Assembly: GCA_034401135.1 (NCBI GenBank)
Contig: JAWZSP010000008.1
Coordinates: 1,612,001-1,676,000 of the forward strand
Source: Volutella citrinella
Lineage: Eukaryota; Ascomycota; Sordariomycetes; Hypocreales; Nectriaceae
Reading direction: 5' to 3'
DNA: 64,000 nt
Below the pieces are notes generated by a model, which searched no databases, was not told the origin of the DNA, and worked only from the letters and a program-made list of their open reading frames with translations. The position numbers were made by a program, and so were the translations under genes. Below, in pieces: positions 23,201 through 34,406 of the stretch (its first letter is position 1; the number at the start of each line of letters is the position of its first letter).

Positions 23201-24876
23201 TTGCAAGCCTCGCATCCCGCAAGTGACAAGGCCCCAACCCTGGTCGTCCACCGTTTTCTGGTGCTGTTGCTTGTCGACGAGGGCCTACGACGTACGTACA
23301 GGTCGCACACACGTCAAAGCGTTTGTTCTTTCTGGCTTCTGTCGCATTCGGCGCGATGCCCCTATATGCTGCGCAGCCTGCGCTGACGGGCTTGGACGGG
23401 CAGCCCGCCACTTGGAGCCTTCCTCCCTGTTTCACCATCCATCAGACAGGCAGCTGTCGCCTCCCCCTCCTCCCGGGTTCTCCAGCCGTATTTCCGTCCG
23501 TGTGATGTGTCTTTCTTTGTCTCGTTTCGTCCCATTTCGTCTGCATTTCTGAGTCTCTTTTGGCCTCCTCCCGTGTGGGTGGTGCGTGAGTGACGTCGCA
23601 TCAACTTGCGCTGTCATCAGCGGCATATTGATCAATAATTACAGCCCATGCTTGCTGTAATCAGAGGGCATGCAAAAGCTAGCAGAGAGGCTTGCCTTCT
23701 TTGGCCTCCCATGATCAGAGATGCTTGCTCTTCTATACGCATTTGGCATGGGCTAGGCCTATCCTGCACTGTAACCTTCGAACCTGCCACGGTCCCTTGT
23801 TGACAGCCTCGCCAGGGCTTCGCTGTCAAAGAACCCCCGGACGGTCTTTACTTCTTCCTTGCCATCAAATCACGGTTCCTTTTTCACAGCGCATAACATC
23901 GTTTTTTTTTCGACTGTATTTTATTGCCTCAGTATGCTTGCTTTTCGTCGAAAGCTTTTTTTCCTTCCGTTTTTGCCTCTTTTTGTTTCGTGACCGCCCG
24001 CAAACTCCCGTTCGGCCTCGGCCGACGGCACCTGGGGGTGGTCTTGGTGGAGGATTCGACTCACCGAAATGAATGATCCCTCCCTCAGGTTCATGGAGAT
24101 CTCTCTCAGGTATAGCGTCCGGATGGTCCCTGCAGCAATTCCAGGACCCCAGGCCCGGCCCCGGCTGATCTGTCTTGCCGTCGATACCGCCATCGTACGA
24201 AATAATCACATGTCGCCTGCCCTGCTCAACCATTGTTCTAGAAATCATGTGTCTGTGACCATGCGCTCATTCACGGCACATCATCTGCTAGCACATGTCT
24301 CGGCTCATATAAATAACTACGTACCTTTCTTTGCCTACCAGTAGTTGTCTCGTGATTCTAGTAAGAGAGACACCTGGCTCTGCTTCAGGGTAGCGAGAGG
24401 CAACCGCGGCGTCTCATCTTATCAGTACTCGTGAGCGTGTTTCAGCTTGGTCGCGCTCGCTCGCTTAGGTGGACGATCGGAAGAACTAACTTTTCAGGTT
24501 AATAGTAGTAAGCCCTCGTGGATTGTTGATTCGCGGAATTATTCCTGCCAGCCTATGTAGCCTAATGGAGAGCATTTGTCAGGGAAAACTGCGCTCTGGG
24601 TCGCAATGAAGGCATCTCCAAGATTGGTTTACGCCGGCATACAAGGAACTGGCGGTCGCAGCATCATTTCCCCATTGTCAGACAACCAGACAAAGAAGCT
24701 GGATATGTTTGCATCAGCAGAGAGTTGGCCTCCTAGCCTCTAGCATTACACGCAAACGAGCATTAAGAGTAACGAATAAAAGTGTTGGAATTTTACAACC
24801 CCTCGACTAGGAGGTGGGGGATTTAGGGTAGGTGGCTATATTGGAAAGCCTTCCCATCATTCCTTCCTGTAAGAAT
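17260..24876. other. Gene-poor region of about 7.6 kb
   Basis: No open frame here shows a recognisable domain, plausible composition and intron structure together; the many frames overlap on both strands and look like GC-rich noise. The left end contains the promoter of the large disordered protein and the right end the 3' flank of the second permease. Short TACCTAAGGTAGGT-like words recur (for example near 18690 and 18905-18925). C/T-rich tracts near 22870-22920, 23400-23560 and 23840-23990 look like fungal leaders but precede no recognised gene. A non-coding transcript is possible. Confidence 0.45.
23840..24315 (+). promoter_or_regulatory. Orphan promoter-like segment: pyrimidine tracts and TATA-like box
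   Basis: A T/C-rich run (23840-23990) resembles the leaders seen before real genes in this window. A TATAAATA word lies at 24308-24315 on the plus strand. No recognised coding sequence follows. The frame that opens at 24069 gives at most 91 residues with no known domain. This may be a non-coding RNA promoter or simply base-composition bias. Confidence 0.25.
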
Positions 24877-26699
24877 TTACCAAATGCGCTCCCAGCATCG
24901 CTTCCACATGGGCATAGCGGCAAGCTCCTTCTTCCAGTTCTCCTCGATGCCACCTTCCTCCCAGTGTCGGCACTCCTCGTCAACCTCCTTCTTTCCGCTG
25001 ACCAAATCGGCAGTGGCGGGGTCAACAAACTTGGTCTTCTTCACAACCTTCCAGACGATGAAGAGAATGGCCGAGTAGGGGAGGCAGAAATAGCCAGTGA
25101 CGAAGCCGTTGACCTTGAAAGGCACAAAGGAGTCGAAGCCAATGAAGATGAGAGCGACGGTACCCATGAACAGGCCGAGGTAGGCGAACCAGGGAGCGAA
25201 AGGCATCTTGTAGTAGAGAGACTCGGGGCCAAGGCCCTGAGCCATGCGAGCTCGGTACCAACCCCACCAGGTGAGGATCATCATGGTATAACTGGCGATG
25301 AGGCCGGTAGTGGTGAGATCGACGAACCAGAAGAAGACGGTGACGGCCGAGGTGGACGAGACGAGGAAGGTGATGCAGCTGATGAGAGAAACAACACCGA
25401 CGGCGTAGATGGGGACACCGCTCTTGTTGCAGTATCGGAGGAAGGCAGGGGCTTGGCCATCTGTGAACAATCGGTTAGTGTTTCTTATTGCTTGCCGCGG
25501 AGGGTGTGGAATGGAGACTAACCTCGAGCGAGACCATAGAGGGTTCGGCTGGATGAGTACAGGTAGGCGTTACCGCAAGAGAGACCGGAGGTGATGATGA
25601 GGAAGTTGATGAGGTCAGGGAGGCCGTGGATTCCGAGATTCTCAATGCCAATGACCCAAGGAGAGGCAGCGGCACCGGGCTCGCCGTTCTCAATGGCGCC
25701 CATCAGGCGGTCGTCGCGGGAGCTGCAGATGATACCCACAGCCAAGACACCAATGACATAGAAGCCGACGAGACGGTAGAAGATGAGCTTGGCAACGCGG
25801 GGGATGGTTCGTCGAGGGTTGACGATTTCACCAGCGGCAAGGGAGATCATGTCGGGTCCGGCAATAGTGAATCCGGCATAGAGGACGACCTTCCACCAGC
25901 CGCAAAAGTTGCCGAGAGCGCCAGTTCCGTGATAGGGGTGGATGAAGTTGCCGTTGCCCCAGTGGCGGAAGCCATAGGCATCCTTCTTGGGGTTACCGCC
26001 GCACATGGTGATGAGAGTGATGAAGATCAGTCCGAAGAGGAGGAGGACCTTGAGAGAGGCCATGATGAACTCGGATTCTCCGTACCACCTGTGAACCGTA
26101 TGGTCAGCGTCTCGGAGTTCCGCGGTAAGTGGGCTTCCTCGAGGATGAGCCTGGTACGACTATATGACTTACTTGACAGCAACAACGTTGAGGGTAACGC
26201 AGATGAACATGGACATGGCGATCCAAGCAGCAGGGTTGATATCAGGAACCCAGTACTGCATCAGAGTGGCGACGGCGCTGTATTCGACACAGACAAGCAT
26301 GACACCTGCGTAGAAGTAGGTCCAGCCGAGGGTGAAACCGAGAGCAGGGTCGACAAAGCGGCTGGCAAGCTCGAAGATGGAACCGCGGATCGGGAGGTAG
26401 GAGCACATTTCAGCAACAGACAAGTTGCAGGGCCAGATGAAGCAGAGACCCCAGATTAGGAAACCGAGCACGACAGAGAGAGGGCCAGCCTTGGAGAGGA
26501 CACCACCGATACCGACCCAGAGACCAGTACCAATGGAACCTCCAATGGCCATCAGCTGGACGTGACGGGGAGACAGACCACGGTGGGTTCGTCCATACTT
26601 CTCGTCGTTGGTGTTGGCATCGACGAGGATTCCGGGCTGGGTATCAGAGGCAGTGGGCGCAATCTCAGCGCCCTTGGACTCGACATCGGCGACACCCAT
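24877..26699 (-). CDS. Amino-acid permease (YAT family), second copy in the window
   Basis: Three exons (26173-26699, 25523-26088, 24877-25460; minus strand) give 558 residues. The first helix carries the classic IGGSIGTGLWVGIGG motif. Next come SYLPIRGSIFELASRFVDPA and GWTYFYAGVM, then AGPDMISLAAGEIVNPRRTI before helix 6, SYRTLYGLAR-like sequence (SSSRTLYGLAR) joined across the last intron to DGQAPAFLRYCNKSGVPIYA, and twelve predicted helices in all. It is a plasma-membrane amino-acid/proton symporter by family. It differs clearly from the first permease (8796-10572), so this is not a recent tandem duplicate. It stands alone between two gene-poor stretches, and the long 5' flank may hold nitrogen-control sites. 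Confidence 0.92.
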
Positions 26700-29600
26700 G
26701 TTGAGTGATGAAGCTGGATGGAAAAGAAGGTTGGGACAGAATGTTGGCCTTCAAGGGCAGTCAAGTTAAGCTTCTCCTTTGCAAAAGCCAATGGATATGG
26801 ACAGAGTCAGGGCCAGTTGGCTGTCGATGACGGAAGTAGGAGACTTAAGAGGGCAAACGCCTGGTCATGACAACAGCAACATCATGGGGCGACAAGGGCT
26901 TCTTAAATTGAAGATGGTATAGCAGCACTGGCCAGGTTATCCACTGGGAGCTTGGGAAGCCTTCATGATAACCGGGCCGGTTTTCTAGAATGCGGAGAGG
27001 CCATGACGATGGCCTTACAGGTGCGAATGTACCTCGACGAACTCGAAGTACCACACGGGGGTCTCCACCCACGGCAGCAAGACTGGAGATGTGTGGCGCG
27101 ATGGGAGGCAAGGGAAGGCATGGGGGAAGGGCGAGGGGTGGGAGGGGGAGGCAATAGCAACGAAACGGATGTGGGTGGGAACATGCTGGACGGTGCGGAC
27201 CAAGCAAACGACATCGCAGCCTTCACTGATCAGCATGGGGCATCACACATCCCGGGCCGGTCATGGCCAGGTGAGACACGGTGCAAGGTATCCTTTCGGC
27301 TCTGGACTGTACTATGTGGTGGAGGCGAGGCATGACTCGTCTAGGACTGGTCCGTTAACCGACTCTCGGGGAAGAAGCCTAAGGGGCGCGACCCCATCGG
27401 CTCACGAACTAAGGTTTGGGGCCTTGCCGGAGAGACGACACGGCGGCGAACCTGGACTTGGGGGGCGGAGGGTCCCGGCGAGTGGGCTCTCGTGGGTCCG
27501 ATGGGGATAAAAGATGATGGCAGAGATAGGTATTAGCACAGGCGGTGATTAAGAGGTGGGAGGTTTCAATCAGTTGCGGTGGGGATGTCAACGGTGCAAT
27601 GCGACAAGATAATGCTCGCTGCCGGGGCGCGGCGAACAGATTCGCAAGATATGATGGGCTCCGGACTATCTCTGCTGATGAGCGATGGGCCGCTGAAGCC
27701 TTCCAAACAAAGAATTTTCCCCTGTCGTTGGTCGCGGCCTCTGGTTGGAGCAGAGGCCGATCTTGGGGTGATTTAGGTTGGCAGAGTGCAGACGGCTTGC
27801 GCCTCCCTCGGGACTTGGGCTCTCAAGTCGCAACCATGACATAAGGCCACTGCAGGGAATCGCAGCACCGAAACAAGGACCCCCGTGTGCCTGTCGCATC
27901 GCATGGCGCAACGCCCGCAGAAGCGTGGGAGGGCATCTCACTGCCGCAACCTACACACACACAGCAGTTCGTTTCCTGATGAGGAGTAATACCTGGTAGT
28001 AAACCAGGCCTGCGAGATCCACCGGTATCAGCGATAGAAGCAACCTACACGTTACCCGGAGATCCACCCAGCGGCGCAAGGGCCAGGGACTGGGGCTGAT
28101 AGGCACTACCTCGCGGCGACATGGATCCCGCAGAGGGAGAGGCAGTTGTTCCCGGCGGCGAGGCCATCACGACCCAAAGCGAGTCGGTGCGTGTCCTGCT
28201 TCCCTTTGCATGAAGCGAAGGCCAAGACTTTGGAGATGTGAGTGGCATGCTTCGATGGGCGACGCGACAGCTGAGCGTGGCATGGTTGGGGTAAGCCGGG
28301 CCTGGGGGAAGCACCCGCGGACCACTCCCTCCACATGGAAGCCATTTGCGCCAGCTTAACTCTGAAGGCGCCTCCCCGTCCTCAGCGCGGGGACCTACAC
28401 CGTTCTGGGGCAATACTAGGCATTGCGCATCACACACAGCATGCCTCATTACGATGAGCGAAGGTGAGCCGAGCGGGGGACCCTTGCTCCCCGTGGCCGT
28501 TGAAAGGACGACTGGCCACTGGATGCAGCTGCGGCTGCGGTGCGGCTGCGATCACGGCGCTGGACGACGAGGGATTCACCTCTCGCCGTCGGTCCAGTTC
28601 GTCAGGTCAGCCCAGGTCAGGCGCCCAGTTGCCCCGTGCATTCCGCAGGACGAACTAACAGCCAGCATTAATTGCTGCGGCAAGCAGGCAAGCAATGGGC
28701 GTCCCAGGATCAGCCCGCATCAGCTCGCATCGCATGTGCTGGGTAGCCAGCCGGTTCCCATGATCCATCAGGCCCCTCCGTCTGGGCAGGTGCAAGCTAA
28801 GCATTGTCGCAGAGCCGTAGCGCCTCTTGGCACTGGCTCTGGACCTCCAGTTGTTCATGTGCGAGATCTCCGAGTGGCCGAGTCCACTTGGAGGCAGCCT
28901 GGCGCCCAGGCGACGGCCACATGGAGCCCCTCGCGCTTACACTGGCTGCTGCACGACTGGCTGGCGCCTCGACAGCGGAGTTCGCAGAGTGCGGGGAATC
29001 CGTTGGGCCGCCGACCAGACTCCAGGCCACCAGCACCTCCACTGACGGAAGGAGCAATGGCGCAGTGGCCAATCCGGTTGTGGTCGCCGTGGGTGCGGGC
29101 AGGTACACACTCGTACCACGGCGTACCTGGAAATGCCATGTGCAGACAGCAACCGTCTGCGAGGCACTATGGTAGGTCGCTGGGTGTGGCTGCCAAGCCT
29201 GCGACCAGGGTTGGTTCGTTCGTTCGATGTGCTGTATGCCGTGTTATGACTCCATTTGCCAGGGAAGGGCGTCTCGTTGGAGCAAGCTTGTGAGCGGCAA
29301 CCCCGAGCAGTCAGTCAATTTTTTTTTTGGAGAGACATGAAGCCACTCCGCCCTTATCAGCTCCCCCCTGTCCATCGGCCCTCACTTTAATCCTCCGTAT
29401 CGGAGCGACACACCAAACAGGCCCTGCAGGGTCCCATCGCGCGCGCAGAAGCTGTCCTCCAGCTAATTAGGATGCGCAACGGGGAAGGGAAGCGCTGGGT
29501 AGGGCTGCAAAAGTGGTAGAGGCCTGCCCCAATTGGCAAAACGTCGGGTCGGCCTAGTACATGCGCGCGCCTCTGGTCGGCCCACCTGCCCTACGACGTA

Positions 29601-31462
29601 CGCGCGCCTTCAAACCTCCGGAGCGAGAACCTCCTCCATACCATCCATATATCCATCCATCATCGTAGACGACCGCTTTCCCCCCAGGTGAACCGGGCCT
29701 CTGGTTTCCCAAACGTAATACCCCAGAGTGTCGTGATCTTGCCACTGCTGACCTCGTCGACGAGTCCCACGGGGCCCCGCGAAATCCCGTCCAGGCCCGG
29801 GAGCGACGAGACGGGCCAAAACGTAATGGATACTACTCGCGACGCAGCACTCGCCGCCGCGTGGTTTGTTCGCCGACGGGCAGAGGCCGAGGTAGTATGG
29901 TACTTAGACAAGAGCTCGAGCCACGGGCCCCGTTCTTCTGTCCTCCCCCTCCCCAATCTCCAATCTCCATTCGGGCCCCTGGGACGAGGTGGCCCTTGAC
30001 CGGCGGAGCGAAAACCTCGAGGGCCACTTTTCAGCAGTTTTTGTTAGTCATGGGCTTCAGTTGGACCATGGGCCAGGACGCGTCCCCTCCCGGCGGTGTC
30101 CGCACGGAACTCGGGGACACGGGGGAGCAGATTGATCTCTCCAGACTAAACAGCTTCCGTCGGAGCCAGTGATTTTGAAATGACTCTCCCTTCGCGGTGG
30201 CTTGGCTTGGCTGCTCGCTCGTCGTTGCTCGCGGCCGGTATCACCACCGTGCCGCATCCCGGGCGCCGCTCCGGCATTGGCGGCGCTCGATGCGGCTCAG
30301 CGTCGTTGCTTTTGGGGGATGGGGGGGGAGGAAGAGCCGCCTCGCCTGTTGGGGTTCTGGTGGCTTTCTAGAAGGCCGGGCTGCAGATTTGCACTGGCCT
30401 GCAGATGCGCCATACCGCTTGGCCCGCCTTAATTTGCATTCGGCATGGCTCCGTGGGTGGGGCGGCAAATGCCCTTTGCCCTTTTTCACTTGTGAGTGAG
30501 CCTCCAGCCTCGCCTGTGGTGCGTCTTAATTTTGATGGCGGCCCATGGCCCAGCCATTGAGAACCTCTCAGGCCGTTGTTGCACTAGACATGACTACTGC
30601 CAGACCGCGAGACTGAACCGGCCCGGTCCCTCTGGCGCTCGACATGTACCGATTCCCGTTTGCATGTTCCTCTCTCCGTGGGAGCCCCTGGCGTAGATCC
30701 CCGAACGTGGGCCGCGCGAACGGTCAAGCTGAAGCTTCACCCCGTATCACACATAGTCGAGCAGAATGACAGGCATCGTGGTAATCGCGCATAATAATAC
30801 CATGCCAAGAAACGCCATCCCTCAGCAAAGGCCCAGGTCCGGCAAGAAATGTGCTCTCTCGGGCCAAGGGAAGCAAGACGGGATATCGCAAGGCCCGGTC
30901 GTGGGATGACACTCTACGCCCTCACAAGGACACGCACGTCTTTTGGTCATGTACTTGAATTGCCTATTTGACACTCTCCTTGGTTCGTTGCAACATTACG
31001 TTAGCTCGTCATACTCCGGAAAAAGAACAACCCCCCTTGCGTGTAAAAAAGGTGACCATGCCGGTAAATCCAATGTAACACCCACGCCGAAACACCCAGG
31101 CGCCACTCGATGATGATAACCGCACCGTTGGGATTCCCCTTTCCATTTTGGGCCCCCTGTGCCGCGTGTGAGAGCCCCGATAACAAGAGGCTGTCACTTT
31201 TTGGATAATGTGCCTGTGTCTCACTTGCAGCCAATCACACACACCTCGCAGCCAGAAACTCGGAGTCGTAACGAGGCCCCCAGCTGCATGCAGCTTGCAG
31301 GGCACAGTCTCTTCGTCAGGGTTCGTGTGTGATGGCGATAAGGTGCCGAATGTGGTCTCGCACCCAGCACGTCGGGTCTGCCAGGTTCCGTCGCCCGGGC
31401 TCCCACGCCCCTAGGATTCAAATCGCCAGATCGAACATGCCCTTGTGATGCATGCGAACCCC
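26700..31462. other. Gene-poor region of about 4.8 kb upstream of the second permease
   Basis: No supported gene. The longest frame (28346-29293) begins at TTG, is rich in Arg, Pro, His and Trp, and overlaps equally open frames in other phases, so it is probably chance openness in GC-rich DNA. The left end must contain the permease promoter and the right end the 3' flank of the flavoprotein-repeat gene. A short CCAT-rich run lies near 29640-29665. Confidence 0.45.
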
Positions 31463-33325
31463 CTAGAGGTACCGCGTCTTCATCCACTCCTCGTTCCGCA
31501 GTCCCAGGCTGAGCCCATTCTGCGCCCACCACCTGCGCACTGCGTTCTGGTCTCCGATGCTGTCCTCGACCGCCTCCTCAATGTTGAAGGTCCGGAACTC
31601 GACGGGGTGGCTTCGGCCCTCCATGCCCTCGAGCTCTCCGTGGGCGAACTTGCGCCACCACTCCAGCACCGCGACGTGCTGGTAGACAGTCGGCGGCACC
31701 AGCACCTCAGCGTCGAACACGAGCTTGTCGTCCCCCTTGAGCTGCCTCCAGGCCTCGAGCACCTCGACCTGACCCCAGCGGCTGGCGATCTTGGCAACGC
31801 TGTCGGCGTGCGCAACCGGGATTCCCGACGCATCCCACCAGCGAAGAACATCAGCTTGTCCGTGCTGCGTCGCGCACAGCAGCGACCGGCCCGGACGAAG
31901 GACTACTTGGTCGTCCTGCGCCGCCGCGTCGCGCCACCACTCTAGCACCAGGAGGTGACCATTACCGCTAGCCTGCTCAAGCGCGGTTTCCGTGTATCGC
32001 AGAGGGAGTCCTGAACGGCGCCACCACCAGTCCAGCACTCGGACGTGGCCATTTTCCGATGCCCGATCCATTGCCTCCGTGTCGTAGATGTGTCGGTCCT
32101 TGAACCACCTGCTCTGCTTCCAGTAATCGAGCACGTCGGTTCGCGCATAATAAGCCGACGCCTTGGTCGGCAGGGTCGTGCCATCAAACGCCTCAAACAG
32201 CTCCGGCCGGTTCGCCTCCATGTACCTGAGCACGTCGATCAGGCCGAATTTGATGATGAGCTTGATCATCAAGGCGGAGAGGTCTCGGAAGTCGGGCGGC
32301 GACTGGGACAGCTTCTTGCAGATGGCCGGCGAGTTGCAGCTAAGTATGGTCCATTCTAACTCGTGCACGTAGACCTTGAGCGGGTTGGAGGGGTCTGTTG
32401 GTTGGAAGGTCCAATGCGGCGGCATGGTCAAATTCGTATATATGCCCAACGCCTTTGCCAGCTCCCAGTCTCCGGCGTGGTCGAGGATGATTGTCCAAAT
32501 CTCGGGTGGTATTCTCGCCTGGGTTTTGATTTCTCCATCATTCATCAGCACCATTCCTGTAGCGATCTCAACGTCGCGTCCAAGTCCCAGCAAGTCGGCC
32601 TGGTTCTTGATGATGCCCAGCACCTCGTTGAAACCGTTCCAGTTTGGTACTCGTTTCGGATTCGTCGTTCCTTCATAGTGCCACAGTATGGGGGCCACGA
32701 TGCGGATCCAGTTCCATTTTCGATGGATTTTGCTCAGTTGCTTCTTGGTCATGGGATTTGACCACATGTGCGTGCTCATTCCAGGCACCAGCACAATGTT
32801 CTTCTGTATATCCCACCCACGCAGGATTTCCGTCAGCAACGTATCGGTGACGCCCGAGAGCATCTTTGCGATGCTATCTGCGTCGAGAGGGACGCAGACC
32901 ATGAGATCTGCCCATTCGACCAGGTCATACGCCTGTTGCCGATAAAACTCAATGTCGTCTGCTCGATCGCCCATGCCCAAAGCAAGGCTACGGTTCTGCA
33001 TCACGATGATGGTCTGTGTGAGCCGGGGCACCACATCATCCACAATCGCCCTGGCCTCGATCTGCGGATTCTTTGATAGTCGCACGACCAGGGCTTGCGC
33101 CCAGGACGTATCGCGGGGTCCGGTAGCGGCGACGAGAAGATGCAGTTTGCGGTGGCGGCTGGCCATGTCGAGCGACGAGGACGAGGAGAGGGACGGGCTC
33201 AGCCGCGGCGGAATGGAATAAAAGTGTGCCATGTTGGGGGGCGGGCGGAAACCAACATGGTTCGACAGTCGCGAAGGCGGGTAAGCGGTGTGGTCGGTCG
33301 TGAGAGGATGGTTGTAACGGGGCAT
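31463..33325 (-). CDS. Hal3/PPC-decarboxylase-like flavoprotein domain fused to Trp-rich ankyrin-like repeats
   Basis: One exon encodes 620 residues from the ATG at 33325; Met32 and Met54 are alternative starts nearer the domain. Residues about 58-245 follow the HFCD flavoprotein fold: LHLLVAATG, then EWADLMVCVPLDADSIAKML, DTLLTEILRGWD and VPGMSTHMWSNPMTKKQL. Compared with phosphopantothenoylcysteine decarboxylase, the catalytic His before the WAD motif is Ala132, the Asn of the PxMNxxMW motif is Ser184, the ANT motif is ADS (150), and no flap Cys is seen. Decarboxylation is therefore unlikely. After a linker (PPEIWTIILDHAGDWELAKAL) residues about 370-620 form repeats with the pattern A-S-x-N-G-H-x-x-V-L-x-W-W, resembling divergent ankyrin units. 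Inference: a ligand-sensing or scaffold pseudoenzyme in the cytosol. Confidence 0.78.
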   Translation of the reverse strand: MPRYNHPLTTDHTAYPPSRLSNHVGFRPPPNMAHFYSIPPRLSPSLSSSSSLDMASRHRKLHLLVAATGPRDTSWAQALVVRLSKNPQIEARAIVDDVVPRLTQTIIVMQNRSLALGMGDRADDIEFYRQQAYDLVEWADLMVCVPLDADSIAKMLSGVTDTLLTEILRGWDIQKNIVLVPGMSTHMWSNPMTKKQLSKIHRKWNWIRIVAPILWHYEGTTNPKRVPNWNGFNEVLGIIKNQADLLGLGRDVEIATGMVLMNDGEIKTQARIPPEIWTIILDHAGDWELAKALGIYTNLTMPPHWTFQPTDPSNPLKVYVHELEWTILSCNSPAICKKLSQSPPDFRDLSALMIKLIIKFGLIDVLRYMEANRPELFEAFDGTTLPTKASAYYARTDVLDYWKQSRWFKDRHIYDTEAMDRASENGHVRVLDWWWRRSGLPLRYTETALEQASGNGHLLVLEWWRDAAAQDDQVVLRPGRSLLCATQHGQADVLRWWDASGIPVAHADSVAKIASRWGQVEVLEAWRQLKGDDKLVFDAEVLVPPTVYQHVAVLEWWRKFAHGELEGMEGRSHPVEFRTFNIEEAVEDSIGDQNAVRRWWAQNGLSLGLRNEEWMKTRYL

Positions 33326-34406
33326 CAAATCACTTGTTCCAGGCGATGATGCGGGATCACGTGGTGCTGGAGTGGGCGGCGTACAGGGCTCGACGAAGGC
33401 GAGGGCATGAGGCGAGCGGGATGGAGAGCCCGGGCGGGTGTCGTGATGCCGTCGAGGGTGCGCTGGTTGATGGGATGGGATGGGATGGAGTTGGGGGCTG
33501 CTTTGGTGTCATGGCGGCGAAAGGGAACACCAGACCCGATCCAGTTTTCCACACCCACAAGAACCCGGCGAGAACCCGGCGCAAGCCGTAGCGCGGATGA
33601 CGTCGCAGCGCAAAGGATAAATCAAGGGACATGCTGCTGCAACGGGAGGCATTGGCTACAGAGTCTAGAGATGGGACAGCGCGCGACACTGCATTGGCCT
33701 GCATCATGCGAATGTCTCAACAATTGAATCACGAGCCGTCAGCCAGCCGCCGCCCATCGACCCCCAATGCAAGTAAGCCAGCGGGAGTGTACCGTAGTGC
33801 AACGCCCGTATCATGAGGATGGAGGCTGAATGGCAGTGGGGCGGCGACAATGCAACTGATAGATAAACTTGCGTTACGCTGCGTAGCGCTGAAAGTCTAT
33901 ATAGAACAGGCCTGTCGAGTGCCGTACGGCCAGTAACGTTCAGCACAGTACGCAGCAGGAATCAAACTGCCTGGTGGTGCAACGCCTCTCTATCCGGGTT
34001 GGCTGGCCCCGCGGCACACCTCGGCGGGACACCTCGGGGTCGGGGGCGCTGCTCCACATCCACGGCTCAAAAACCCGTGATTGAAAAGTTTTGATGGAGA
34101 CCAGCTACTAGCACTGTAATTTAGTCATGTCGTCAACTCTAGGCGTGTCATCGTAAACTACAGCTACGCTACAGTCCGAGATATCTTCATCGTCGTCTCG
34201 ACATCAGCTCAATCAGCCCGCAGCAAAAAAAGTGTGCCGCTCACCCAGAGAGCCCAGCGCCCAAGACCCCAGAGCCAAGGGAGCCGTCTTCTTCCGTTTC
34301 CAGAACAGCCAGTACCGTGCAGCTCGGCCGCCCGCCTACCCATTTCGCCGCCCGAAAAAACTTCTGGCCCCGCTTCCTTTTTTCCCTCTTCGCAATGCTC
34401 GATCAA
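33326..34406. promoter_or_regulatory. Divergent promoter region between flavoprotein-repeat gene and PRPP synthetase
   Basis: No gene is supported. It contains a (TGGGA)n microsatellite at 33469-33489 and an 11-bp tandem duplication (AGAACCCGGCG twice, near 33560-33582). On the right side is the T/C-rich leader of the PRPP synthetase gene (34360-34395). Confidence 0.45.
33469..33489. repeat. (TGGGA)n microsatellite
   Basis: About four copies of TGGGA sit in the upstream flank of the minus-strand flavoprotein-repeat gene. Confidence 0.8.

Noticed and set aside
22705..23552. Overlapping frames of 140-193 codons in the gene desert
   Set aside because: There are no domains, the composition is unnatural, several phases are open at once, and there is no coherent intron pattern.
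28346..29293. 315-codon open frame in the gene-poor region
   Set aside because: It begins at TTG, has an Arg/Pro/His/Trp-biased composition without a domain, and overlaps equally open frames on both strands.
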